A stretch of DNA of 64,000 bases from a virus: positions 58,088 to 122,087 of IMG/VR virus record IMGVR_UViG_3300046820_004106; one strand, 5' to 3'. Below, in pieces: positions 38,259 to 46,675 of the stretch; positions within the stretch are counted from its first letter, which is position 1, and every line of letters starts with the position of its first letter. Below the pieces are notes generated by a model. It worked only from the letters and a program-made list of their open reading frames with translations, was not told where the DNA came from and ran no database searches. Position numbers and translations under genes: made by a program.

Positions 38259-39073
38259 TAATCAATATCGTCAAAATTAATATCAATACTGTTATAAATT
38301 TCATTAACAGTTTTTGCTCTTGATTGAGCTTTGTTGTTCATATCGCTTTGAATATTCTTCTTAATTGCCATTCTTTCATTTCTATTCTTCTCTTGATTGG
38401 CAATTCTCATTGATTCACGATTGTCCAGAGCAGATGGATCAATCATTCCAAATGTTGAATTAAATTCATTGTCTGAAGAAGTTCTTAAGATAGAATGTGC
38501 TCTTGAAGAAACAACAGAAGATTGTCTCAGATTATTAATTTGGCTATCTTCCCAAGCTTTATGACGAGATGCTTTGGCTTCTCTGGCTCTTTGATTCTCA
38601 ACAATTGATTGTTCACTTGTAGAAGATTGTGAGTTTAAAAATTCTTCTGAAATTGCAATCATATCTGGATTGAAAATTGATGCTGATCTAGACAGCATAG
38701 CGTTCATATATTCGTCTGCTGAAAACGCTCTCAAACCACTTGTAGTTGTTCTAGCATTTTCACCTTGATCATATTGTGAACCAGCTCTTCTGATAGCACC
38801 AAAATCTTGAGAAAGAATTCTATCTTCGATTGTGGTATCTCTTAAGTCTTGATAAGTGGAAGCACTTTGGATCTTTTCCCAAGATTTATTAATTGTGTTT
38901 GCTTCTTTTGTGAAACCAATATTTTGTTTAGAAATTGATTGTCTGTTTGCAGTTGAATTTCTCTTTAACTCAGCGTATGGATCTTCTTCAACTTCAACTT
39001 GAGCGCCAATAAATCTCTTTTCCAAAAATGATGGAATATTTTCGATTTCTGATACTTTTCTAAATCTGCTCAT
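38258..39073 (-). CDS. Head-region protein, function unknown
   Basis: This 271-residue protein is rich in Arg, Ser, Gln and Asn with scattered short helices and no obvious domain. It begins MSRFRKVSEIENIPSFLEKRF after a GCAGGAAAA ribosome site and is preceded by a GAAA-loop hairpin at 39123. It is co-directional with and overlaps the next gene by one base. Composition is like phage internal or scaffold proteins. No family recognised. Confidence 0.7.
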   Translation of the reverse strand: MSRFRKVSEIENIPSFLEKRFIGAQVEVEEDPYAELKRNSTANRQSISKQNIGFTKEANTINKSWEKIQSASTYQDLRDTTIEDRILSQDFGAIRRAGSQYDQGENARTTTSGLRAFSADEYMNAMLSRSASIFNPDMIAISEEFLNSQSSTSEQSIVENQRAREAKASRHKAWEDSQINNLRQSSVVSSRAHSILRTSSDNEFNSTFGMIDPSALDNRESMRIANQEKNRNERMAIKKNIQSDMNNKAQSRAKTVNEIYNSIDINFDDID

Positions 39074-39122
39074 GTTTATTTTCCTGCTCTTACTTTTATT
39101 TCATCCTCAAATTTTAGAATGT

Positions 39123-39142
39123 CCCAGGGCTTTCGCCCTGGG
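39123..39142 (-). terminator. Stable hairpin, terminator-like or processing site
   Basis: The minus strand reads CCCAGGGC GAAA GCCCTGGG, an 8-bp GC-rich stem closed by a GAAA tetraloop, about 24 bases after the stop of the 355-residue gene. The U-rich tail is poor on this strand (ACATTCT) but good on the opposite strand (ATTTTTC), so it may be a bidirectional terminator or an RNA-stabilising hairpin. Confidence 0.5.
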
Positions 39143-39165
39143 ATTTTTCTTGAGGAGTGTAATTA

Positions 39166-40233
39166 CTACTTGTCGTACTTCTTGGTGAATAGAGCATCAA
39201 TCCACTCTTGATCACCGTATCCGAGTTCATTCTTCCAATAATCAATAATTCTTGAATAATCAGCATCGGAAAGAGTTGCAACCTTGATCATTGAAGAAGC
39301 AGCAGCAACCTTAACAGTAGTGTCTAGATCAGAAGCAAGAACATTCTTGATATCAGACAAATTGTCAACTGCAGGAGTTGATGTCTCACCTAACCTAGCA
39401 TTTACATATTCAATCGGAAAACCTTCTGCCAATGCTTTTGCTGCAAATGCTTGTCTTGCTGCAGATGAGAATGCTTTTACTTCTTTCATTTCTGATTTTT
39501 CGGCTGTTTCTTTTTCATCTTCCATTTCAGCTGCTTCTTTTTCATCATCCATCTTTTCAGCAACTTTTTGAACTAATGCTTCTCTGTAAGCTCTTCTTTG
39601 TGCAAGCTTAAGATTAGTTTCTTGTTGTGCTTGTACTTGACGCTCAATCTTGCTAGCTAAACGAACTCTTCTTTCGTGGCGAGCTGCAAGAATAGCATCC
39701 TTAAGATCTTCATCACCAGCTGCAATTGCAGCTTCAACTGCTTCAGCTGATAATTGCGATGCGTGGTTGAAATGAAATGCCTTCTTGTCGGATTTGGATT
39801 TAGGACCCTTTCTTGTCATTGGACCCTTATCTTCCTTATCTTCCTTGTCATTTTTGTCATCGCATTCGCAAGGATCACATTCACAAGCTGGGCATTCTTT
39901 TGAATCTTCAGATTCAGCTTTCTTTCCCTTACCATTCTCTTCCATCCACTTTCTCAAGCCTTCTGGAAGACCTTTCTTAGCTTCTTTCATATGACTGTCA
40001 GACTTATGATACATGGAAGACTTTTCATCATGATCATCATGATCTTCACCTTGCATCTCATCAATCTTTTCGTCACCAATAGCATCAATAAGAGCCTTCA
40101 AGCCCTTGTTCTCTTTTGGTTCTTTTGCTTCAGCTAATCTTTGGTTAAAGTTATCCCAATCGATTCCTTGAAATACCAAGTCAGAATCAAGAGGATCTTC
40201 TTGAAATCTGTTTGGGAAAATTCTATCTGCCAT
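39166..40233 (-). CDS. Acidic scaffold-like head protein with Cys cluster
   Basis: The 355-residue protein has an acidic N-terminal third (GEDHDDHDEKSS and similar), a compact cysteine cluster ECPACECDPCECDD near residue 118, a long helical Ala/Arg-rich middle (about 155-230: SAEAVEAAIAAGDEDLKDAI, then a coiled coil) and a small C-terminal helical domain. A good ribosome site GAGGAG precedes the ATG. The charge pattern resembles prohead core proteins, and the gene is alone between two gaps, consistent with separate, higher expression. Scaffold identity is inferred, not shown. The 78-base gap upstream holds no gene I can support. Confidence 0.72.
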   Translation of the reverse strand: MADRIFPNRFQEDPLDSDLVFQGIDWDNFNQRLAEAKEPKENKGLKALIDAIGDEKIDEMQGEDHDDHDEKSSMYHKSDSHMKEAKKGLPEGLRKWMEENGKGKKAESEDSKECPACECDPCECDDKNDKEDKEDKGPMTRKGPKSKSDKKAFHFNHASQLSAEAVEAAIAAGDEDLKDAILAARHERRVRLASKIERQVQAQQETNLKLAQRRAYREALVQKVAEKMDDEKEAAEMEDEKETAEKSEMKEVKAFSSAARQAFAAKALAEGFPIEYVNARLGETSTPAVDNLSDIKNVLASDLDTTVKVAAASSMIKVATLSDADYSRIIDYWKNELGYGDQEWIDALFTKKYDK

Positions 40234-40311
40234 AATTAATTTTTCTCCTCAAGAAAAAATACATTAAGAAAATTTCTAAATTTAATGCTCAAATTCCTTT
40301 AATGCATCCAT

Positions 40312-40617
40312 TTATGTTTTTTTACTGAAAATTACTTTCTTGCCCTTCAAAAGCAATTTATCTCCAATGCTAATGCCAAGTTTTTTGAACAATCCTTTAT
40401 TTGCTTCTACAACAAATACAATACTGTTTGAGTCTGGAGATACAGATTTAGGGTCATCTGCTTCCATATCCTTAATGTCAACTATTTTGTAATTTTTATC
40501 TAAAAATGCTAAAGAAAGTGGAAAAGAAACATTTTTATTCCAAAACGAATAGCAATCTGGATAATCAAAAGTAAAAAACACTACTTCAAAATCGTCCAAA
40601 GGTTCAGCATTCATCAA
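40312..40617 (-). CDS. DUF192 domain protein (start uncertain; possible UGA readthrough product)
   Basis: The sequence matches the DUF192 family: GLMNAEPLDDFEVVFFTFD, then CYSFWNKNVSFPLSLAFLD, and VFVVEANKGLFKKLGISIGD. From the first ATG (40617) the protein has 101 residues, but the domain clearly begins earlier: the same open frame upstream encodes FNVRFVADTEKLRTKG, the usual first strand and helix. That upstream stretch has no ATG, GTG or usable TTG, and runs back to the TGA stop of the 163-residue gene, in the same frame. Either the protein is made by readthrough of that TGA, or it starts truncated. The family's function is poorly known. Confidence 0.7.
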   Translation of the reverse strand: MMNAEPLDDFEVVFFTFDYPDCYSFWNKNVSFPLSLAFLDKNYKIVDIKDMEADDPKSVSPDSNSIVFVVEANKGLFKKLGISIGDKLLLKGKKVIFSKKT

Positions 40618-40692
40618 ACCTTTTGTTCGCAGCTTTTCAGTATCCGCTACAAACCTAACATTGAATTCATCACGGAATTCTTTGCTAGTGAG

Positions 40693-41184
40693 TCAAGAAC
40701 CTACTTTTTTAAATTTATTTGATGAAGCTTGAACACTTCTTGCTTCTTCAAGATCAAATCTATCTTTTGTTCTTTGCTTTCTAAACTCATTAACATTGTC
40801 GGTACTTAAGTAATGGTCACGCAATGCTAATTTTGCTCTTTCAGTAAGTTCTACAGATCTTCCATAACCAGTAAGTAATCCAGCAGTTTTTAAGGCTAAA
40901 AGATCATTGTCAGAAATTTCAGTTGGAACACCACACACTTTGCTGTCTTTATGTAAAGCAACATAGCTTGCTGCAGTAACTAAAGCATCTGTATTTGCAT
41001 CAATTGACTTTAACATATCAAGATATTTATCACTTAGTTTAGCAGCCTCAATTTTCTTAGGAGTTTGTGAAACACCAAGAAGTTGAATTTGGATATCTGA
41101 AAGACCAAGGCCTTCCATTGATGGCCCGTCAAAAAGCTCTGCATGTAAATCTAAAGAATGAACTGGTTTAATAGGTATTGGCAT
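40693..41184 (-). CDS. Head-region protein, function unknown
   Basis: This 163-residue protein starts after AAGGAAAT. The middle contains a winged-helix-like pattern (ISDNDLLALKTAGLLTGYGRSVELTERAKLAL, about 92-123) that could be a small DNA-binding or protein-binding fold. It ends SNKFKKVGS and TGA; the base after TGA is C, the leakiest context known in E. coli, and the frame stays open for another 126 codons through a DUF192 domain. It belongs to the head operon between terminase and portal. No family recognised. Confidence 0.7.
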   Translation of the reverse strand: MPIPIKPVHSLDLHAELFDGPSMEGLGLSDIQIQLLGVSQTPKKIEAAKLSDKYLDMLKSIDANTDALVTAASYVALHKDSKVCGVPTEISDNDLLALKTAGLLTGYGRSVELTERAKLALRDHYLSTDNVNEFRKQRTKDRFDLEEARSVQASSNKFKKVGS

Positions 41185-41196
41185 AATTTTATTTCC

Positions 41197-41655
41197 TTAT
41201 CTGATTGGTATTCTGTTTTTCCAAGAATTTCCTTCGTCAACATTTTTTTGATATGTTTCTTCCCAGGAAAATTTATCATTTAAATCTTCACCACTGTGAA
41301 TTCCCATAGAAGGACTTGAAGCTGGATTACCTGGATCAACATAAGCTGGTCCGGGAACATTGTCTGGTCCGTGAAGCATACCCTCTATATTCTGACCATC
41401 AGCTTCACCACCCAAATCTCTATATTCTGGAACTCTTTTTCTTGGGTTAATTTTTTGTCGCCAGAAATCGTTTTGTTTAGTTTCTTCTTCAATCTCTTCA
41501 TAAGGCACTAAAGATACATTTGGAGATTGAGTTACTGATTGTTGAGGATAATATTGAGCAATCTTTTCAAATAAATTATCGGACTCAAAATAATGCCCAG
41601 TTTTATCTAATTTTGAGCAAATTTTAATAATTTTATGAATTGATTTTACGTTCAT
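41197..41655 (-). CDS. Small head-region protein, function unknown
   Basis: This 152-residue protein begins with a basic helix (NVKSIHKIIKICSKLDKTGHYFESDNLF), followed by a Pro, Gln and acidic low-complexity body with little predicted structure. The N-terminal helix pattern of a small helical domain with following disordered tail is repeated in other short proteins here (for example the 208-residue protein at 53976). It is co-directional and 12 bases before the next gene. No family recognised. Confidence 0.66.
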   Translation of the reverse strand: MNVKSIHKIIKICSKLDKTGHYFESDNLFEKIAQYYPQQSVTQSPNVSLVPYEEIEEETKQNDFWRQKINPRKRVPEYRDLGGEADGQNIEGMLHGPDNVPGPAYVDPGNPASSPSMGIHSGEDLNDKFSWEETYQKNVDEGNSWKNRIPIR

Positions 41656-41690
41656 AATTTGTTCTTTGTTTACTATTCCTATATTTACCT

Positions 41691-42683
41691 TTACAAACTA
41701 TGACCGCTAATTCCATAAAAGGCAGATCCATCATAAACTTCTTCAATACCTTTGTCTTCTTTAAGGGATTGATCGTTATAGTCTAAATATGTTGTAAACT
41801 TTTTATTTGGATGCATTTGCCCCTCTAAAGACATAAAAACATTAACATCTTTCATTCGATCTGATTGTGGGGCTATATCTTTTGGAGCGTGAACATTTGC
41901 TTTGGTATCAGGATTAGGAAAAGAAAGCACAGTATCTTTCAGTTCGTATTCTCGAAATCCATCATGATCTGGAGTATTGACAGTCATCAAGTCTTGAATA
42001 TATCCATCAAACTCTTCACCATGAGTCAAGATTGGAGTTTTACCAATTGGAGCGTATGAAAATTGTTTTTCATCAAACTCATTTCTTTGTTCCGGATATT
42101 CTTTGGTTATCCTATTTCTTCTTGCAATTTCATAATCTTCTGCAACACGATTTAATGCTTTATCAGAAATTGCAAAATGTAATCTTTCTGGCTTGTCAGG
42201 AGCTTTATAATCTTCTCTTGGATATTTAAAATCTTTGTTGTATTTATGTCTTTCCTCTAAAGATTGTTCCATAGTCATCATATGCTCATCTTTAGGTCGA
42301 TAATGTTCTTTTATGTATGCTGGGCTATTTTTTAATAAGCTATTAGCAGCATTTTCCAAAGATTGTTTATAATTATGAAGTTGTGCTCTGAATTTTGCTC
42401 TCATTCTTTCTTCGGGAGTAAGTTCATAAGAAATTAATTCTTCATAATTTTTATGTTGAGGAGTAAGTCTAGATTCAATATTGACATCTCTGTTATCTGG
42501 CTCTAAATGGGTTCTTCTCAGTAATTTGTCAAAACTAGCATCTTCATCAACATAAATATTGATTTCGTGCCCACCTCTGTTACTGCCACCACGGCCAATG
42601 GGACTTCCACCAGGTTGATATGGTGAACCATTGCCCCCACCGCCTACACCACCAAATTGAGCTGTTCTGATATTGTTAGACAT
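41691..42683 (-). CDS. Head-region protein, function unknown, follows terminase
   Basis: This 330-residue protein starts with a Gly-rich low-complexity segment (TAQFGGVGGGGNGSPYQPGG) and then a charged, Tyr-rich, mostly helical body with repeated K/H-Y-x-x-P phrases (HYRPKDEH, KYNKDFKYPRED). It lies directly downstream of the large terminase gene. No enzymatic motif is seen. It may be a packaging accessory or an internal head protein; neither is shown by the sequence. Confidence 0.68.
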   Translation of the reverse strand: MSNNIRTAQFGGVGGGGNGSPYQPGGSPIGRGGSNRGGHEINIYVDEDASFDKLLRRTHLEPDNRDVNIESRLTPQHKNYEELISYELTPEERMRAKFRAQLHNYKQSLENAANSLLKNSPAYIKEHYRPKDEHMMTMEQSLEERHKYNKDFKYPREDYKAPDKPERLHFAISDKALNRVAEDYEIARRNRITKEYPEQRNEFDEKQFSYAPIGKTPILTHGEEFDGYIQDLMTVNTPDHDGFREYELKDTVLSFPNPDTKANVHAPKDIAPQSDRMKDVNVFMSLEGQMHPNKKFTTYLDYNDQSLKEDKGIEEVYDGSAFYGISGHSL

Positions 42684-42717
42684 AATGATTTGTTCTTATT
42701 AATTAAAAAAATTACCT

Positions 42718-45700
42718 TTATCGTCTATTTAAATTGACCATTTTTGATCTAGGCAATCTAACCATAATTTTTGATGTCAGACATTCGTAAGCTACAGCAG
42801 CAACAGCATCACATATGTCATCTTTATATCCAGAAAGTGCTTCTATGTAATATCTTTTACCCTTCCATTTTTTTTGCAAGAATAAAAATTGAATTTTAGC
42901 TTCTTGTATTTCATTTAGTGAAATTAATTTTTTATCTTGGTCATAATATTCACCGCCTGATAAATCATAAATGTCAATTCGATCATCACGTATCAATTGC
43001 GATAATTCTGTGTAAATATTTTCTTTATATTCTTTGTTGAATTGACGCTCTACAATTGGAATTCTCATAGATTGTAATTTGATTATGGAAGATTGCGAAT
43101 TCCATTGATCAATACTGACTTGCTTAAACTTAAACCTATTATGCAAATCAATTACGTAATCTTCAACTTCACTTTCTTTAACAGGTTGATTTTTAGATTT
43201 TGGATTCCAAAAATGAATATGATCTATGACTACTCTTTTTAATGGCTTGAAGTCAGGTCCAATTTCTCCATACATATTTTCAGTGTGAGCTATCACAAGA
43301 GCATAATAGTCAGAAGTACGAGCTGGATCAAGGTGACAAAAATACTCAAAATTACCTTCAGCTCTTTCTTTTCTTTTAACCATTGTCATTGATGAAAACA
43401 TTCTATCTATATCATCGGAAACAAACATAGGGTCAGATGAAGAGGCTCCAAATTCAGCACCATATTGCATCTGAAATTCTTGAGGATCCTTCTTTTTTTG
43501 ACCATCTAACCATTCTTTATCGATATTTGGATTGGTAAGCCAAGTTGGAAGTCTCATAACAAGAGTGGTAGGATCTTCTTGTCTGTTTTCATGTAAATCA
43601 TAAAGCAGACCTAATGGACCTTTTGGGTTAGAAAGTAACATCATTTTCCCATCTTTGCCAAACGTAGCAAGAGATGGTTTTAGATCATCATAAAGGGCAT
43701 AGTCAACACCAGAATCAGGATTATCTCCAGCCATAGCAGCAACTTCGTCCATAATAATTGTCCAACAAGTTAAACCAACAAGTCCAGAAGCGTTACTAGA
43801 ACCACAACGTAATACTAAAGAGCCAGCAAAAGGATTGATATTTTGCTCTTTTCTTCTAACATTCTCTTCTCGGTCGTGCTCAGTATAAAACCGCATTTCA
43901 AGCTCAGTATCTTTGCCAATATAAGGCGCAAAAAATGGAGAACCTAAAACTGTTTGCTTAATTTTAGAGAAGATTGCCTTTTTAGCCTGTTCTTCATTTC
44001 GAGCAACATTAAGAATAACAACTTCATCAAATTCCATCAAACCATATCTTGCTTGAGGATGACCCATAGAAATCAATCTATATAATTCATAAAGAGCCAT
44101 AGCAGACACTAGGAATGAATTGTGTGTAGGGATCATACTTCTACCACACAAATACATATGTGATGGGTGTTCTACTTGTATACATTGCATCCCAGGATTA
44201 GGCACAGGATTGCATTCTTTTATAAAAATCCTATATTTGTCAGATTTATCAATTGAAGTTTTATTATCAAGTACTGATTGTTTTCTAGATAAATTGAAAA
44301 CTTTGTCACCAGGGCGAACAGAATAAGTGATACGCCAACGATCAGATGTTTTTCTTCCATACAATTTAGCATCTGATTTTTTTATTGAAGCTTTATATCC
44401 CAATCCACAAACAAGTTCATAATAATCATATGCAAGAGTTTCATTGGTATTACAAAACTCCACTGTAAATTTCTTGGGATCTACATAACCATCTGTATCA
44501 TTTAAACCTCGGACTAATTCTAATCTTTGCTCAATAGAAGCTTGTTTATAAATTGATGGAATATGCTTGTTTTTAAATACACCTATCTCTTTAATTAAAT
44601 GTAAGAATATTTTATCTGATTCATTGTTTGGTTTTATATAATGACAAACTTGATTATATTCAGAATGTTTAATTGCATGATTACAAGTTGATTCAATGTA
44701 ATCAAAAATTTCCATATCAATTCCAGCAATTTGTCCATTATTATGTGATCCATCTCCTAACCATGCTCCAAGAAGATAAGGATGAATTAAAAGATCTTGT
44801 TCTGGAAATTGAAGAGGTTTTGTAATATCTATGGCATGATTATATTCAACAGTAAATTTCTCATTTCTTTCAGTTTGCGAGCCTTTTTTAAGCATCTGTC
44901 TAGGCTTACCATATGTTAATGATTCATAGATTTGCTTTGTGGTAAATACCTGAGGCACAGGATCTTTCGAGTATTTGCCTCTGGATGCATTTTTTCTCTG
45001 AGCTTTTGTAAGAGTTACCCATTCATGATCTTCACAGGCAACAATCTTATCTCCATTACTAAATACTAATTCATAAGCTTGTTTTTCATAATCTACATCT
45101 GATTTAGCAATAATCTTAGTAGGAGTTCCATCAGGTGCAAATACATATTCTCCCACTTTTAATTCACCCATTGTAGACCATCCTCCCATAGTATATACTG
45201 GTGTAGATAACCGGGTCGCTTTACCGCTCCTTCTCCCAAGTACTAAAACAAGCTCTTCAAATTTAAATCTTTTTGAACATTTTTCCTTTACTTGCATTCT
45301 TAATTTTGGATCAAATTCTTCAGAATAAAGTAAATCAAATTCACTTTGAAAACCATCAATAATTGGTCTTGCTTCTAGTAATTCTACTTGTCTTTCAGCA
45401 TCAGGATTAGTGGCTTCTTCTTTAGCAAACTTATATCTACTCTCTCTAACATTATTGTCCAATCTTTTACATTGCAAACAAGGAGAATTAACTACATTGA
45501 AAAAAGTTTTAAATTGCTTACCTTCTGAACGGGCTTTTAAGAAATCATTTTCATTTTTTTGGATATAATGCCAGACACATCCTTTACAATCATCTTGATT
45601 ATTAGATTCATCAATGACAAGGTTAGTGTTGCCTTCTTGTCCCATATAAAAACATTTTAATATCAATCTTTGCCAAGGATAAGGTCTTAGATTGCAAAAA

Positions 45701-45930
45701 TATGGATGCTCAATAAATGTGATGATATCTACAATTTGATCAGGATTAAATCTATCTTTCGAAGGTTTGGATGGAGGAGCAACTTCTGATCTTGTGGCAG
45801 GAACAATTTCATCAACAAAGTCATTAGCATATTCAGTGTCTTTGAATAATTCTGTTACAGAGTTCGCTTGTTGTAGTAATTGTGTTCGTAATTCTGCAGG
45901 GGATTTAGGAACTTGTGTTTGTTTTCTCAT
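42718..45930 (-). CDS. Terminase large subunit, interrupted by an intein
   Basis: The mature protein (703 residues after removal of a 367-residue intein) is the DNA-packaging ATPase and nuclease. The Walker A motif GRRSGK/S is split by the intein (residues 238-604). Downstream are IIMDEVAAMAG (Walker B and catalytic Glu), LLSNPKG (coupling motif), and an RNase H-like nuclease with HLDPARTSDYYALVIAH, SIDQWNS and KDDICDAVAAVAYE acidic sites. The N-terminal 160 residues contain a CKGC ... CLQC set, probably a zinc site. The upstream gene overlaps by one base (ATGA-type), as usual for small/large terminase pairs. Confidence 0.93.
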   Translation of the reverse strand: MRKQTQVPKSPAELRTQLLQQANSVTELFKDTEYANDFVDEIVPATRSEVAPPSKPSKDRFNPDQIVDIITFIEHPYFCNLRPYPWQRLILKCFYMGQEGNTNLVIDESNNQDDCKGCVWHYIQKNENDFLKARSEGKQFKTFFNVVNSPCLQCKRLDNNVRESRYKFAKEEATNPDAERQVELLEARPIIDGFQSEFDLLYSEEFDPKLRMQVKEKCSKRFKFEELVLVLGRRSGKATRLSTPVYTMGGWSTMGELKVGEYVFAPDGTPTKIIAKSDVDYEKQAYELVFSNGDKIVACEDHEWVTLTKAQRKNASRGKYSKDPVPQVFTTKQIYESLTYGKPRQMLKKGSQTERNEKFTVEYNHAIDITKPLQFPEQDLLIHPYLLGAWLGDGSHNNGQIAGIDMEIFDYIESTCNHAIKHSEYNQVCHYIKPNNESDKIFLHLIKEIGVFKNKHIPSIYKQASIEQRLELVRGLNDTDGYVDPKKFTVEFCNTNETLAYDYYELVCGLGYKASIKKSDAKLYGRKTSDRWRITYSVRPGDKVFNLSRKQSVLDNKTSIDKSDKYRIFIKECNPVPNPGMQCIQVEHPSHMYLCGRSMIPTHNSFLVSAMALYELYRLISMGHPQARYGLMEFDEVVILNVARNEEQAKKAIFSKIKQTVLGSPFFAPYIGKDTELEMRFYTEHDREENVRRKEQNINPFAGSLVLRCGSSNASGLVGLTCWTIIMDEVAAMAGDNPDSGVDYALYDDLKPSLATFGKDGKMMLLSNPKGPLGLLYDLHENRQEDPTTLVMRLPTWLTNPNIDKEWLDGQKKKDPQEFQMQYGAEFGASSSDPMFVSDDIDRMFSSMTMVKRKERAEGNFEYFCHLDPARTSDYYALVIAHTENMYGEIGPDFKPLKRVVIDHIHFWNPKSKNQPVKESEVEDYVIDLHNRFKFKQVSIDQWNSQSSIIKLQSMRIPIVERQFNKEYKENIYTELSQLIRDDRIDIYDLSGGEYYDQDKKLISLNEIQEAKIQFLFLQKKWKGKRYYIEALSGYKDDICDAVAAVAYECLTSKIMVRLPRSKMVNLNRR
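44119..45219 (-). other. Class 3-type intein with LAGLIDADG endonuclease in the terminase
   Basis: The 367-residue intein lies between GRRSGK and SFLVS. It begins with Ala instead of Cys or Ser and ends IPTHN with Ser at +1. The block B Trp (EDHEW, position 67), block F Cys (GMQCIQVEHP, position 346) and block G Thr (PTHN, position 365) form the WCT set that marks class 3 inteins, which start splicing at the block F Cys rather than residue 1. The middle holds two LAGLIDADG helices (PYLLGAWLGDGSHN and LVRGLNDTDGYV), so the homing endonuclease is likely intact. The insertion point in the ATP-binding loop is a very conserved target. Confidence 0.9.
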
Positions 45931-46610
45931 TAATTATCTTGTTGAATTTTTTCTCTCAAGGCAACAATTTCTTCTCTGATAATTCTCTTATCATTTTCAG
46001 AATCCATCTTTTCGTGCAATTTAGCAAGAATTTCAAAAATGTTGATATTGTAAATTCCTTGGTTATCTCTTACTTCTTTAAGATGCAGAATTTTAGAAAT
46101 TAACTTTTCTACCATTGCTGCTCTCTTAAGTTTCATATCATTGTTCTTAGAGCAGTCAATTCCTCTTACATCATCAAGTTCCACAAGTAAAGCGGTGAGA
46201 GCAAGATGGTGTTCACGGAAAATCCAAGGGGCAATAAGTTCTTCTCTTTGTTCGTAATTCTTAAGACCTGAAGTAGAGATCTTTTTAAAATCACAGTGTT
46301 GTTCCATATGAGTATTAATCTGCATCCAGTTCATCTGTGCATCAAAATACTGTTGGAAGAATCTAATTACTGATTGATTTTTACGACCAGAATCAAGATA
46401 TACGTGTTCTACCAAATCTCTGAAAGGCGAAGTACAAATTGCACACCTTGGTTCCAAAAATTGAGGATAAGATATATCACTCATATTATCAGGCGGAAGA
46501 GGCATCAATGGTTTATCGCCTTCTTTCAAATCCCTGAACATTTTAGATGGCTTTTTTGGCCCTTCATCGGGAACAATTAGTGCATCTACAGTTTCTTTTT
46601 TTGATTCCAT
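45930..46610 (-). CDS. Probable terminase small subunit
   Basis: The gene directly precedes the large terminase gene and shares one base with it. The 226-residue product (start at the ATG at 46610) has a zinc-type motif CAICTSPFRDLVEHVY ... THMEQHC (about residues 55-105) enclosing a helical DNA-binding-like segment, followed by a helical oligomerisation-like region and a coiled-coil end. This fits the DNA-recognition subunit of the packaging motor. A longer reading from 46631 would start inside the preceding terminator, so I prefer 46610. A TATAAC box stands 7 bases before the ATG. Confidence 0.76.
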   Translation of the reverse strand: MESKKETVDALIVPDEGPKKPSKMFRDLKEGDKPLMPLPPDNMSDISYPQFLEPRCAICTSPFRDLVEHVYLDSGRKNQSVIRFFQQYFDAQMNWMQINTHMEQHCDFKKISTSGLKNYEQREELIAPWIFREHHLALTALLVELDDVRGIDCSKNNDMKLKRAAMVEKLISKILHLKEVRDNQGIYNINIFEILAKLHEKMDSENDKRIIREEIVALREKIQQDN

Positions 46611-46617
46611 TTCTTTA

Positions 46618-46623
46618 GTTATA
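46618..46623 (-). promoter_or_regulatory. -10 box TATAAC before the small terminase gene
   Basis: TTGTATAAC on the minus strand ends 7 bases before the ATG at 46610 and directly follows the terminator of the preceding gene. It matches the spacing of five TATAAT boxes in the window that also lie 6-8 bases before start codons. Confidence 0.5.
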
Positions 46624-46656
46624 CAAAACAAACAAGCCGCTCGAAAGCGGCTTGTT
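46624..46656 (-). terminator. Intrinsic terminator upstream of the terminase genes
   Basis: A perfect 11-bp stem AACAAGCCGCT / AGCGGCTTGTT with a TTCG loop on the minus strand is followed by TGTTTTG. It ends the transcript of the 46676-47389 gene. Confidence 0.85.
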
Positions 46657-46675
46657 CAATAGTTTAGAGAAAGAA

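Noticed and set aside
40312-41184. Genome-wide TGA recoding to explain the open frame past 40693
   Set aside because: TGA ends other genes sensibly (11921-11923 overlapping the next ATG, and capsid exon 2), and proteins keep normal TGG tryptophans.
46611-46631. Upstream start for the small terminase
   Set aside because: It would begin at the foot of the preceding terminator and read through the likely -10 box.
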